Below, one piece after another: positions 1 through 6,337 of a DNA stretch of 7,754 bases. Made by a program: the position numbers and the translations under genes. This DNA comes from Deltaproteobacteria bacterium (GTDB lineage Bacteria > Myxococcota > XYA12-FULL-58-9 > JAUUZB01): assembly GCA_030590185.1 (NCBI GenBank), contig JAUUZB010000142.1, forward strand, positions 1 through 7,754. The letters run 5' to 3'. Under the pieces are notes generated by a model, which saw only the letters and a list, made by a program, of their open reading frames with translations, had not been told where the DNA came from and searched no databases. Position 1 is the first letter of the stretch. Each line of letters begins with the position of its first letter.

Positions 1-481
1 ACGGAGAGCTCAGCCGGTCGCGGTTAGCGTTGTAGATCTCGGGCCAGAGCTCGGCATCCCCGAGGATGCGCTCGGCGATCACAGAGAGCGTCTCTCCGGC
101 GCGAACCGTATGGGTGCGCAACTCGCCGGCGGTCGGCGGGGTCTGGCGCTCGACCGACCGCATGGAGTGGCGCACGGACTGGCGCAGCCATTCGACCCCC
201 GAGCTCACCGCTTGCGGTGGCAGCAACGAAAGACCGACCACCGTGAGGAAGGCGGCGAGGGCCGCCGAGAGGAACGGGCCGACGACCGATGGCCGCTGAC
301 GCTTTGGGACCGGCGGCATCAGGGCGCGGCGCTCACCGGTCGGCAACCGGATCACCTGGCTATCGCTCAGCAGCGGCAGGTCGAGCTCGGTGCTCAGGGG
401 ATCCGGCCACTCGAAGGTCGCTGGGGGTCGTGGCCTGGCTGGGGGTCGCGCGCGGCGTTTGGAACTCTGGACTGCGCTCAT
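1..481 (-). CDS. Membrane-anchored LysM-domain protein (5' part, truncated by window edge)
   Basis: The reading frame is open from an ATG at 481 to the window edge, giving 160 residues; the C-terminus lies outside. Residues 1-65 are basic and Pro/Arg-rich. Residues about 66-88 form one hydrophobic segment (PFLSAALAAFLTVVGLSLLP) that looks like a transmembrane anchor. From about residue 124 a LysM motif begins (HTVRAGETLSVIAERILGD, then WPEIYNANRD), which in this family binds the glycan chains of peptidoglycan. The likely topology is a cytoplasmic N-terminus with LysM outside. The start is supported by a GGAGG Shine-Dalgarno at 489-493, 7 bases upstream. It is divergent from the small lipoprotein gene at 624. 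What follows LysM cannot be seen, so any enzymatic domain is unknown. The LysM call is firm; the overall function is open. Confidence 0.8.
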   Translation of the reverse strand, partial: MSAVQSSKRRARPPARPRPPATFEWPDPLSTELDLPLLSDSQVIRLPTGERRALMPPVPKRQRPSVVGPFLSAALAAFLTVVGLSLLPPQAVSSGVEWLRQSVRHSMRSVERQTPPTAGELRTHTVRAGETLSVIAERILGDAELWPEIYNANRDRLSSP

Positions 482-488
482 CGCCTTA

Positions 489-493
489 CCTCC
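489..493 (-). promoter_or_regulatory. Ribosome binding site of the LysM gene
   Basis: On the minus strand GGAGG lies 7 bases before the ATG at 481. It decides the start of the truncated LysM gene, which has no other well-placed start upstream. Confidence 0.7.
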
Positions 494-611
494 GAAAGAG
501 TGGGTGACGAACATCTACCGGATTCACCGCGAGGAACCGGACGCCCCGGACACGCCCCTGCGGATCTGCTTGCCATCGGCGCCGGTTGGACTTACCCATG
601 GGGAAACCCAA

Positions 612-617
612 AGGAGG
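612..617 (+). promoter_or_regulatory. Ribosome binding site of the small lipoprotein gene
   Basis: AGGAGG is followed by a 6-base spacer and the ATG at 624. This strong site selects that ATG over the longer in-frame extension, which is open back to about 390 but would bury the lipoprotein signal. Confidence 0.8.
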
Positions 618-623
618 CTCACC

Positions 624-995
624 ATGCGAATTCTTCCGGTTGTGTTTGCGGTATCGATTCTTGGCCTAGCGGCCTGCGACGCGTCCCAGGGATCCGGGGA
701 GGCCACGCCGACCCCCGCGGCGGCCGTTCAGCCCGCAGGGGCCGTTGCCACCCCGACCGCGGCGGCCGAGACCCACGTTCACGACGTCGCCTGCGCCTGT
801 AGTCTGGGCAAGGCCTGCGCGAACGTGATCAAGGTCGGTGATGAGTACCTCCCCCTCGGCGGGAACGTCGGCGTGGCGCCCATGTCCTTCTGCGGCAAGA
901 AGGACCTCAAGGCCGAGGTTACCGGTGCCCGTGCCGGCGATACCTTCGTCGCGACCTCCTTCGCGTTGGTCGAGCCCGCCGCGAAGAAAAACTGA
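624..995 (+). CDS. Small Cys-containing lipoprotein, DUF6370-like
   Basis: This is a 123-residue lipoprotein. Residues 1-17 are a short signal sequence ending in the lipobox LAAC, with Cys18 as the predicted lipidated residue. Residues about 20-50 are an Ala/Pro/Thr-rich linker. The folded part (about 51-117) carries HVHDVACACSLGKAC, then a DEYLPLGGN turn, a lone Cys90 in MSFCGKK, and a closing beta-rich stretch (TFVATSFALVE). This pattern, a CxC...C cluster, a 'xGxEYxLxG' strand, a late Cys and 'F-A-T-x-F-x-L', resembles the DUF6370 family of small bacterial proteins of unknown function; that match is from memory and not from a search. Two His (51, 53) and four Cys (57, 59, 65, 90) could bind a metal or form two disulfides. 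The neighbouring gene converges from the other strand, with only 16 bases between the stop codons. Confidence 0.8.
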   Translation: MRILPVVFAVSILGLAACDASQGSGEATPTPAAAVQPAGAVATPTAAAETHVHDVACACSLGKACANVIKVGDEYLPLGGNVGVAPMSFCGKKDLKAEVTGARAGDTFVATSFALVEPAAKKN

Positions 996-1011
996 GGCTG
1001 GCGCGCGCCGC

Positions 1012-1959
1012 TCAACGTCGGCGGCGCAGCATGCTGTTCTCGAAGCGGCTCAACAGGCGGTCGAGGGAGGCGAGCTGCGCCGAATCGGCACCCCGGCGGG
1101 CGTCGGCGATGATGGCTGGCGTGGCGTCGAGGTCCACCACCAGCAGCGCCTTGGTCGCCATCCGCTGCACCTCTCCGGTGTAGTGGAGGTGTGCGACGAT
1201 CAACGTCCGGGCCGCCAGGCCGCGGATCTCCACTTCGTTGGACCTCTGCTCCGGGCCCAGGAGCTGCCAGCTCCCGCCCGCGCCGAGGTTGCCTAGCGAC
1301 CGGGCCACGGCCTGCGCGGTGGGGACCGGCGGTTGGCTGTCCATGACCTCGGCGAGCCGCTGGGCCACGGCCAGACGACGGCAGTAGCCCATCCCGGCCA
1401 GGAGCGCCTCGTGCCACGGTCCGTCCCGAAGCGAGCGCGCCACCAACTCGGCGGCGATCGCCTCGCTGTCGAGCTTGGCAAAGGCCTCGACCGTCTCGGT
1501 CATGACCAGCGGGTCGGCGGCCGGCCCATCGAGGATGGCCCGGAGGACCGGTGCGGCGCGTTCGTCGCGCCGGATACCGACCGCTTCGATCAGGCCGGCC
1601 TGCCAGGCGCGCCAGGCGGTGTCGGTGAGCTCGCCCCGCTCGGCGTCGGCAAAGGCGAGGCGCTCGAGCATCGGCATCAACGCCCGGTCTCCCATGGGCT
1701 TGAGCATCAGGGTGATCGGTGCGAGCCGGCCCCGGCGGCGTTGATCGAGGCTGGGCAGGTCGGTCCGCAGACGGGCTAGGTCCTCGAAGACCTGTGGGTC
1801 GTGGGCCCGGGCCACGTCGATTTGTTGACGCAGGGCATCCCTGTCTTCGGCGGCCAAGCGCTCGGGCGCGATCACGGCGCCACCCGCGGCGCTCGCCGTG
1901 GCCGGTAGGAGAAGTGAGGTGCCCACCAGGGCGCAGAGGAATTTGTTCAGCACGTTCAT
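1012..1959 (-). CDS. Exported HEAT-repeat-like helical protein, translationally coupled to the PAD gene
   Basis: This 315-residue protein begins with a Sec-type signal peptide (basic start, hydrophobic core about residues 7-20, ATASA with likely cleavage after residue 24). The mature part is almost entirely helical and rich in Ala, Leu and Arg. Repeating helix pairs such as ERAAPVLRAILDG, SEAIAAELVARSL and AVAQRLAEVMDS suggest a degenerate HEAT/ARM-like scaffold, which usually serves in protein binding. No catalytic motif is seen. The tail ends in four consecutive arginines (312-315). I place the start at 1959 and not 1977: its ATG overlaps the TGA of the upstream PAD gene as ATGA, and GGGAGG lies at 1967-1972. 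This overlap implies translational coupling, so this protein is likely made together with the deiminase and may be its partner. The HEAT assignment rests on pattern only and the function is unknown. Confidence 0.78.
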   Translation of the reverse strand: MNVLNKFLCALVGTSLLLPATASAAGGAVIAPERLAAEDRDALRQQIDVARAHDPQVFEDLARLRTDLPSLDQRRRGRLAPITLMLKPMGDRALMPMLERLAFADAERGELTDTAWRAWQAGLIEAVGIRRDERAAPVLRAILDGPAADPLVMTETVEAFAKLDSEAIAAELVARSLRDGPWHEALLAGMGYCRRLAVAQRLAEVMDSQPPVPTAQAVARSLGNLGAGGSWQLLGPEQRSNEVEIRGLAARTLIVAHLHYTGEVQRMATKALLVVDLDATPAIIADARRGADSAQLASLDRLLSRFENSMLRRRR

Positions 1960-4304
1960 AGTCCGGCCTCCCACCAAAGGCTCGCGTCTGGGATCACACG
2001 GGTCGTGTTTGAGCCGCAGTGAATCTCACCATCCAAGCGGTGATAGAGATCCCAATTCTCGATCCAATGCACGTTGATGTCGTGGGCGCCGAGAGCACCC
2101 TCGAGCTGGGTCTGGAAAATGTCGGCGCCATCGATCTCCGGCCCGTGGGTGATCGGCGCGGCGTAGTCGCGGTCCCCGACGGAGATGCCGTTGGCCGTCC
2201 CGGGCATGTAGGCGACCAGGGCGCCGTAGGATTCCCAGAAGATGGCGGGCAGCCAGACGATGTCGGCGGCGGTGATGCCGGTGGCGTTCTGGAGCTGGAT
2301 GACCTGATCGTCGATCTCGACCGTTGCCCAGTCGCGGGCGTTCACTAGATCTGGGTCGGTGAGGGTTTCGGCGATGGTGACCTCCGCGGGCCAGTTTTGC
2401 CACCAATAGAGGTTATCGAACATCACGGCGTTGCCGTTGCCGGCGCTCTGCTCGGCGCTGAGCATCTCCCAGCCCGCCACGGGGTCGCTGATCAACGCCA
2501 GCCAATCGTTCTCACCGGCCGCGGAGCGGACGTAGCTGATGGTCTCGTCGATGTGGGCGACGAGCAGCCAGCTGGTGTCGATGTAGACGATGGGCTGGAC
2601 GCCCTGGGTCTCGACCATCAGGTCGAAGGCCGTGTCTGGGTAGGTGCCGGGCGCGCCCCCGCGGACGACCCGGCCGAGGGGCCAGCTGGTGCCGTTGTGG
2701 GTGAAGGGTGGGATGGTCTCCATGTTCCCGAAGGAGTTGAGGGTGTCCCAGTAGTCGTTGTGGGAGGGGTCGTAATGGATGAGGCCTGCGACGTCGGGAC
2801 CCCGCAGATCGGTGAAGACCACCCGACCCCCGTAGCGCAGGCTGTTGTCGGCAAAGTTCGCCGAGCGGACGTTGACGTGGATGATGTGCGGGCCATCCGG
2901 CGTCGGCATGGAGGTGTAGGCGGTCTCGAACAGGTCCTGGGTCCACTGGTCATTGATGGTGGTGAACTCGACCAGTGGGTTGGGAACCCCGGCGGCGGTC
3001 ATGGCGCTCTCCAGGCCGCTGCGGAACGCCACCGACTCGTACTCCGGGAAGGAGGTCGCGTAGAGCGTCTCCCCCTCGTCGAGGTGGTGCCGGAAGATCA
3101 TCGGGGCGACGCGCAGGCGCACTGTGTCCGCGCCGTCTTGCAACGGTCCGCTCGGGCCGGTGCCGGCATCGACGCTCAGGGTCAGATCCACGTAACCATC
3201 CCAGTACGCCGGGTCGCGTGCCACGTCCCGACCTTCGATGGCGAGCTCGAGTCCGGCGCGCCGGTGAGCGGCCGACAGGGCGGAGGGCATGCTCAGGGGG
3301 ACGAAGCCATCGCCAACATCAATGAATAGCCGTACGACGTCGGTGGTGGCGCCCGACATGCTCAGGATAGCGCTGGCGTCGTCCGGGGCCTGGGCCCACG
3401 GCACGGTGCGCAGGCGGGCCAGATCGAGCAGGTCGTCTGGTCCGTTGATTTGGTCGTCCATCGCGTCGTTGCAGGCGGCGAGGGATGCGTCTGAGCCCGC
3501 GGTCGGGCAGGCGTACTCGTCGTCGTCGATGTTGGCCAGGAAGATCGCGCCATGGTCGGCGTCCCAGGTGTCCTCCTGCTCGTCCTCGCTGGGGTCGGTC
3601 ATGTCGATCGTACCGTTGCGGTTGACGTCAGCGCGCAGGTCGATGATCGGGCCGATCAGGCAGATGTCGACGTCGCAGGTGTAATAGAGCTTGCAGTGGT
3701 CGTCGATGGTGCAGTCGGTGCGGCAGGTGCTCGCCGTGTCACAGGCGAAGCCGCCGCAGGCGGTGTAGGAGGTCAGGCATCGCCCAGCGTCGCAGGTGTT
3801 GTGGGTGATCATGCCCGATCCACACGAGTCCTCGACGCAGGCCAGGCCGTCCGCATAGGCGCGGCAGGCGCCGCTACCATCACAGGCGCCGTCGAGGCAG
3901 CTGGTGATGTCGTCGGCGCAGTCGTCGCGTGGGTCGTCCCCGTCCGACACCGGCCAGCACTCGCCGAGGTGGCCGGGCAGGTTGCAGGCCATGCAGGTGC
4001 CGGCGCAGGCGTCGGCGCAACAGAGGTCATCGACGCAGGCGCCGCTGGCGCACTCGGGTCCAGCGGAGCAGGTCGCCCCGAGCGGGAGATCGCTGGTCCC
4101 GCCCCCGGTGCCGCCGGTGCTGCCGCCGCTACCCCCGTCGCCGCCCGTTCCGCCGATCCCGCCGGTGCCGCCCGTGCTTCCGCCGGTGCCGCCGTCGCCA
4201 CCATCATCCCCGGCCGTGTCGTTGCAGGCGGCGAGGGCCAGCACCGCTAGGAGCGGGATCAGGCGACCGTAGAGTCTCGACCCACTGGATTTGGTTCGTG
4301 TCAT
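1956..4304 (-). CDS. Protein-arginine deiminase (PAD) lipoprotein with Gly-rich linker and Cys-rich module
   Basis: This 782-residue protein should hydrolyse peptidyl-arginine to peptidyl-citrulline and ammonia. Order of parts: signal sequence with lipobox LAAC (Cys27 lipidated); Gly/Thr/Ser linker about 34-70; Cys-rich module about 79-215 with 24 Cys; PAD middle-like domain from about 217, opening with the Ca-loop-like DVNRNGTID (226-234) and then HGAIFLANIDDD; PAD catalytic domain about 400-782. The catalytic domain shows WTQD (Asp457), SFGNMETIPP and WPLGR (525-545), WLLVAHIDE (His584, Asp586), ITAADIVWLPAIF, YHRLDGEIHCGSN (Cys763) and a final WW. These correspond to Asp350, His471, Asp473 and Cys645 of human PAD4, so the active site looks intact. 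The vertebrate PAD N-terminal domain is absent. In Porphyromonas PPAD the fold family differs; this one is of the eukaryote/cyanobacteria type. The ATG at 4304 has only a weak GAG upstream, but it gives a proper lipoprotein signal. The substrate is unknown. Confidence 0.9.
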   Translation of the reverse strand: MTRTKSSGSRLYGRLIPLLAVLALAACNDTAGDDGGDGGTGGSTGGTGGIGGTGGDGGSGGSTGGTGGGTSDLPLGATCSAGPECASGACVDDLCCADACAGTCMACNLPGHLGECWPVSDGDDPRDDCADDITSCLDGACDGSGACRAYADGLACVEDSCGSGMITHNTCDAGRCLTSYTACGGFACDTASTCRTDCTIDDHCKLYYTCDVDICLIGPIIDLRADVNRNGTIDMTDPSEDEQEDTWDADHGAIFLANIDDDEYACPTAGSDASLAACNDAMDDQINGPDDLLDLARLRTVPWAQAPDDASAILSMSGATTDVVRLFIDVGDGFVPLSMPSALSAAHRRAGLELAIEGRDVARDPAYWDGYVDLTLSVDAGTGPSGPLQDGADTVRLRVAPMIFRHHLDEGETLYATSFPEYESVAFRSGLESAMTAAGVPNPLVEFTTINDQWTQDLFETAYTSMPTPDGPHIIHVNVRSANFADNSLRYGGRVVFTDLRGPDVAGLIHYDPSHNDYWDTLNSFGNMETIPPFTHNGTSWPLGRVVRGGAPGTYPDTAFDLMVETQGVQPIVYIDTSWLLVAHIDETISYVRSAAGENDWLALISDPVAGWEMLSAEQSAGNGNAVMFDNLYWWQNWPAEVTIAETLTDPDLVNARDWATVEIDDQVIQLQNATGITAADIVWLPAIFWESYGALVAYMPGTANGISVGDRDYAAPITHGPEIDGADIFQTQLEGALGAHDINVHWIENWDLYHRLDGEIHCGSNTTRVIPDASLWWEAGL
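1967..1972 (-). promoter_or_regulatory. Ribosome binding site inside the PAD gene end
   Basis: GGGAGG on the minus strand, inside the last codons of the PAD gene, sits 7 bases before the ATG at 1959. It supports the ATGA overlap start and re-initiation or coupling for the downstream helical-repeat protein. Confidence 0.7.
4095..4205 (-). repeat. GGC/ACC-rich low-complexity repeat encoding the Gly/Thr linker
   Basis: The PAD lipoprotein's residues 34-70 are coded by imperfect reiterations of a GGCACCGGC-like unit, giving repeated GGTGG blocks and a duplicated GGSTGGTGG (41-49 and 60-68). The segment joins the lipidated N-terminus to the Cys-rich module and is probably a flexible stalk. Such tracts can change length by slippage or recombination. 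Confidence 0.8.
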
Positions 4305-4321
4305 CTCAATTGCTCACTGAC

Positions 4322-4358
4322 TCATCATCCGCCCACGGCAGGTGCGGGCGGATGGTGA
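4322..4358 (-). promoter_or_regulatory. Inverted repeat (hairpin) between kinase and PAD genes
   Basis: CATCCGCCC (4326-4334) pairs perfectly with GGGCGGATG (4346-4354) around an 11-base loop. The arms extend as TCA/TGA beyond one T/G pair, giving about 13 base pairs. It lies 66 bases after the kinase stop and 18 bases before the PAD start, on the transcribed strand of both. No T-run follows it, so it is not a canonical intrinsic terminator. It could be a processing or attenuating hairpin in the PAD leader, or a DNA operator. The structure is seen directly; the role is inferred. Confidence 0.5.
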
Positions 4359-4423
4359 ATGATTGGCGCGTATGTCGAGGTTGCTGCTGGGCTACCAGGG
4401 TGTAGCACAAACGAAACCGACTA

Positions 4424-6337
4424 TCACCCCAAGTGTATTGGCAGGCGTAGGCGGAAGACCGCTCCGGTCCGACTTTCCATCAGCTCCAGATCGCCGTCGG
4501 CGCGTTGGGCGATCCTGCGGCTGACGTGCAAGCCGAGGCCGGTGCCGGTTTTCTTGGTGGTGACAAAGGGGGTGAAGATCTGGTCGCGGGCATCTGCCGG
4601 TACGCCCGGCCCGTTGTCCTCCACGAAGGCCTGAACGTCGCCATCGGCGACCGTGGTGCGGATCAGGATTCTGCCCCCCCCTTTGCCCACGGCGCCGCGG
4701 GCGTTGTCGAGGAGGTTGACGAAGATCTGCTCGAGTCCGATCGGGTCGACCTTCACCTGCGGCAGGTGCGGGTCGAGATCCCGGTAGAGCCCGACCAGCC
4801 GCTGGCGGTCCAAGCCGAGCAGGGCAATCGCCCGTTCGATGGTCGCGTTGAGGTCGCAGATCGTCTGGTCCGCGCCCGGGCGTTCACCACGGGAATACTC
4901 CGCGACCCGTTCGGCCAGGGTCTCGAGACGTTGGACCTGGCTGAGGATCACCGCGGCGTGCCGGCTCGGGTCGACGTCCGGTTTGGCCACGATGAGCTGA
5001 GCAGAGGATTTGATGCCAGCCAGCGGGTTACGCAGTTCGTGGACCAGCTCGGCCGCCGCCTGACCCAGATCGACCAGGCGCGTGACGTGTTCCAGGTTGT
5101 TCAGGTCGAGGATCGGTGGGGCGCCGGGCGGTGGCTCGGCCAGCGTCGCAGGATCCGGACTAGCGGGATCTGGCCCGGCGGAGGGATCTTCTCCAGCGAG
5201 ATCCGGCGTGGCGCTGGGCTCAGGAACGGCAGGTCCAGTCTCCTCTTCGGTGGCAAACAGATCCGAGATGTCGACGTCGATCTGCGGCAGGCTCTCCTCA
5301 GGGGGGGCCGCTTCGGCGTCGAGAAAGCCCCGTTGTTCCGGAGGGAGGAGATCGAGCAGCGTCTGGGTGACCGCCTGATCGATCTCTTTGACCCGGCGGT
5401 AGAGGGAGCTGATCAGGTAGAGGTTGAGGCGCTGCCGGCGGGCGGTCTCCACCAGTCGCCGGGTACGGGCCCGCAACACCGCGCCCCCCTCGGCGCTGCT
5501 CACGAAGTCGGCGGCTCCCGCGGCCACCGCTTCGAGGGAGAGGGTGAGATTGGGGGCGCGGCTGGTGACGAGAAACTCCACCAGGGGATCGGCCGCCCGC
5601 GCCTCGCGGATCAACCCGATGCTTCCCGCTAGCTCCAGGCTCAGCACCACCACCAAGGGGCCGTCCGGCTCAGCGAGCTGCTCGCGAGCCATGTCGAGGT
5701 CCGGGACCCGCTCGGCGCGCAGCACGGAACCGTCGGCCTTTCGTACGAGCTCCTCCTCCCGCGGTGCCTGATCGACCAACAGGGCTGGCAACCGTTTGGC
5801 GAGGTTCTCCTTGAAGGCGAACAGCTCGCGGCCGAGGGTCACCACGTCCTCGCGGTCGGCGCCGGAGGCCATGGCCTCCTGCAGGTCGGCGATGATCCGG
5901 GTATAGAAGCGCTGCGCGACCCGGCGGTCCGCCACCGATTTGAGACGTCGCGCGGCGTGCATGATGTCGTCGAAGGGCTTGGCGATGTAGTCGGCGGCAC
6001 CGACCCGCAGTGCCTCGGAGATGCTCTCCACCGAGGCATAGCCGGTGATGATCACCGACGGGATGTCGAGCTTCGCCTCCCCCACGTCTCGGATCAGCTC
6101 GACCCCGGATTTTGCCGGCAGGTTTTTGTCGGCGACGAGCAGGTCGTAGTTACGCTCGCCGAGCAGCTTCCAGGCCATCTCAGCGGTGTGGGCCAGATCG
6201 ACCTCGAAGCCCTCGTCGACCAACAGATCGCGCATCAGGAAGCGGACGAAGTCCTCATCGTCCACCACCAGGGCGCGGGCTCGTCCCAGCTGTTCCTTGT
6301 AGGTGGCCCAGCCGCTGCCTAGTCGGTCGAATAGCAT
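4424..6337 (-). CDS. Soluble hybrid histidine kinase: receiver, degenerate receiver, NtrB-like HisKA/HATPase
   Basis: This 637-residue two-component kinase has no transmembrane segment and should act in the cytoplasm. Residues about 20-130 are an intact receiver with acidic pocket Asp26/Asp27, phospho-acceptor Asp70 (LLVADKNLP), Thr98 (IITGYAS) and Lys120 (IAKPF). Residues about 200-300 look like a second receiver that has lost its acceptor (Ser233 in VVVLSLEL) and its lysine (Ser281 in ADFVSSAEG). A Pro/Asp/Glu-rich linker spans about 338-408. HisKA follows with His433 in HELRNPLAG, then HATPase_c with the N box NLLDNARGA (Asn541, Asn545), G1 DNGPGVP (from Asp574), FTPFVTTKK and G2 GTGLGL (598-603). 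The kinase end is NtrB-like. No DNA-binding regulator is visible in the window. I choose ATG 6337 because the 51 residues upstream in frame (to 6490) look non-coding and overlap a possible promoter; no strong Shine-Dalgarno supports either start. Confidence 0.88.
   Translation of the reverse strand: MLFDRLGSGWATYKEQLGRARALVVDDEDFVRFLMRDLLVDEGFEVDLAHTAEMAWKLLGERNYDLLVADKNLPAKSGVELIRDVGEAKLDIPSVIITGYASVESISEALRVGAADYIAKPFDDIMHAARRLKSVADRRVAQRFYTRIIADLQEAMASGADREDVVTLGRELFAFKENLAKRLPALLVDQAPREEELVRKADGSVLRAERVPDLDMAREQLAEPDGPLVVVLSLELAGSIGLIREARAADPLVEFLVTSRAPNLTLSLEAVAAGAADFVSSAEGGAVLRARTRRLVETARRQRLNLYLISSLYRRVKEIDQAVTQTLLDLLPPEQRGFLDAEAAPPEESLPQIDVDISDLFATEEETGPAVPEPSATPDLAGEDPSAGPDPASPDPATLAEPPPGAPPILDLNNLEHVTRLVDLGQAAAELVHELRNPLAGIKSSAQLIVAKPDVDPSRHAAVILSQVQRLETLAERVAEYSRGERPGADQTICDLNATIERAIALLGLDRQRLVGLYRDLDPHLPQVKVDPIGLEQIFVNLLDNARGAVGKGGGRILIRTTVADGDVQAFVEDNGPGVPADARDQIFTPFVTTKKTGTGLGLHVSRRIAQRADGDLELMESRTGAVFRLRLPIHLG

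Larger units (their letters stand above)
482..623. other. Divergent intergenic region
   Basis: This 142-base stretch separates the divergent LysM (minus) and small lipoprotein (plus) genes, so it must hold or carry the promoters of both unless each is read from further away. I see the two Shine-Dalgarno sequences at its ends, but no convincing -35/-10 pair in either direction and no clear operator palindrome beyond a short CCCATGGG near 594-601. Confidence 0.5.

Noticed and set aside
390..623. Upstream extension of the small lipoprotein gene
   Set aside because: It overlaps the LysM gene start region and would put 78 residues ahead of a clean lipoprotein signal; AGGAGG at 612-617 selects the ATG at 624.
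998..1031. GC-rich imperfect hairpin across the convergent gene ends, possible bidirectional terminator
   Set aside because: The stem needs a bulge, lies partly inside the coding end with CGC arginine codons, and no T-run follows on either strand, so composition alone can explain it.
2397..3329. Long plus-strand open frame (310 codons) inside the PAD gene
   Set aside because: It is antisense to the PAD middle and catalytic region, whose motifs are unmistakable. The predicted protein is a biased Val/Gly/Asp/Arg string with no domain, as expected for a shadow frame in GC-rich DNA.
3552..4250. Plus-strand Val/Ala/Gly-rich frame opposite the Cys-rich module
   Set aside because: It is the complement of the Cys codons and Gly repeat; the low-complexity product arises from the repeat.
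4505..5632. Plus-strand open frame of 375 codons antisense to the kinase
   Set aside because: It lies opposite HisKA/HATPase motifs, has no recognisable domain or convincing ribosome binding site, and has shadow-type composition.
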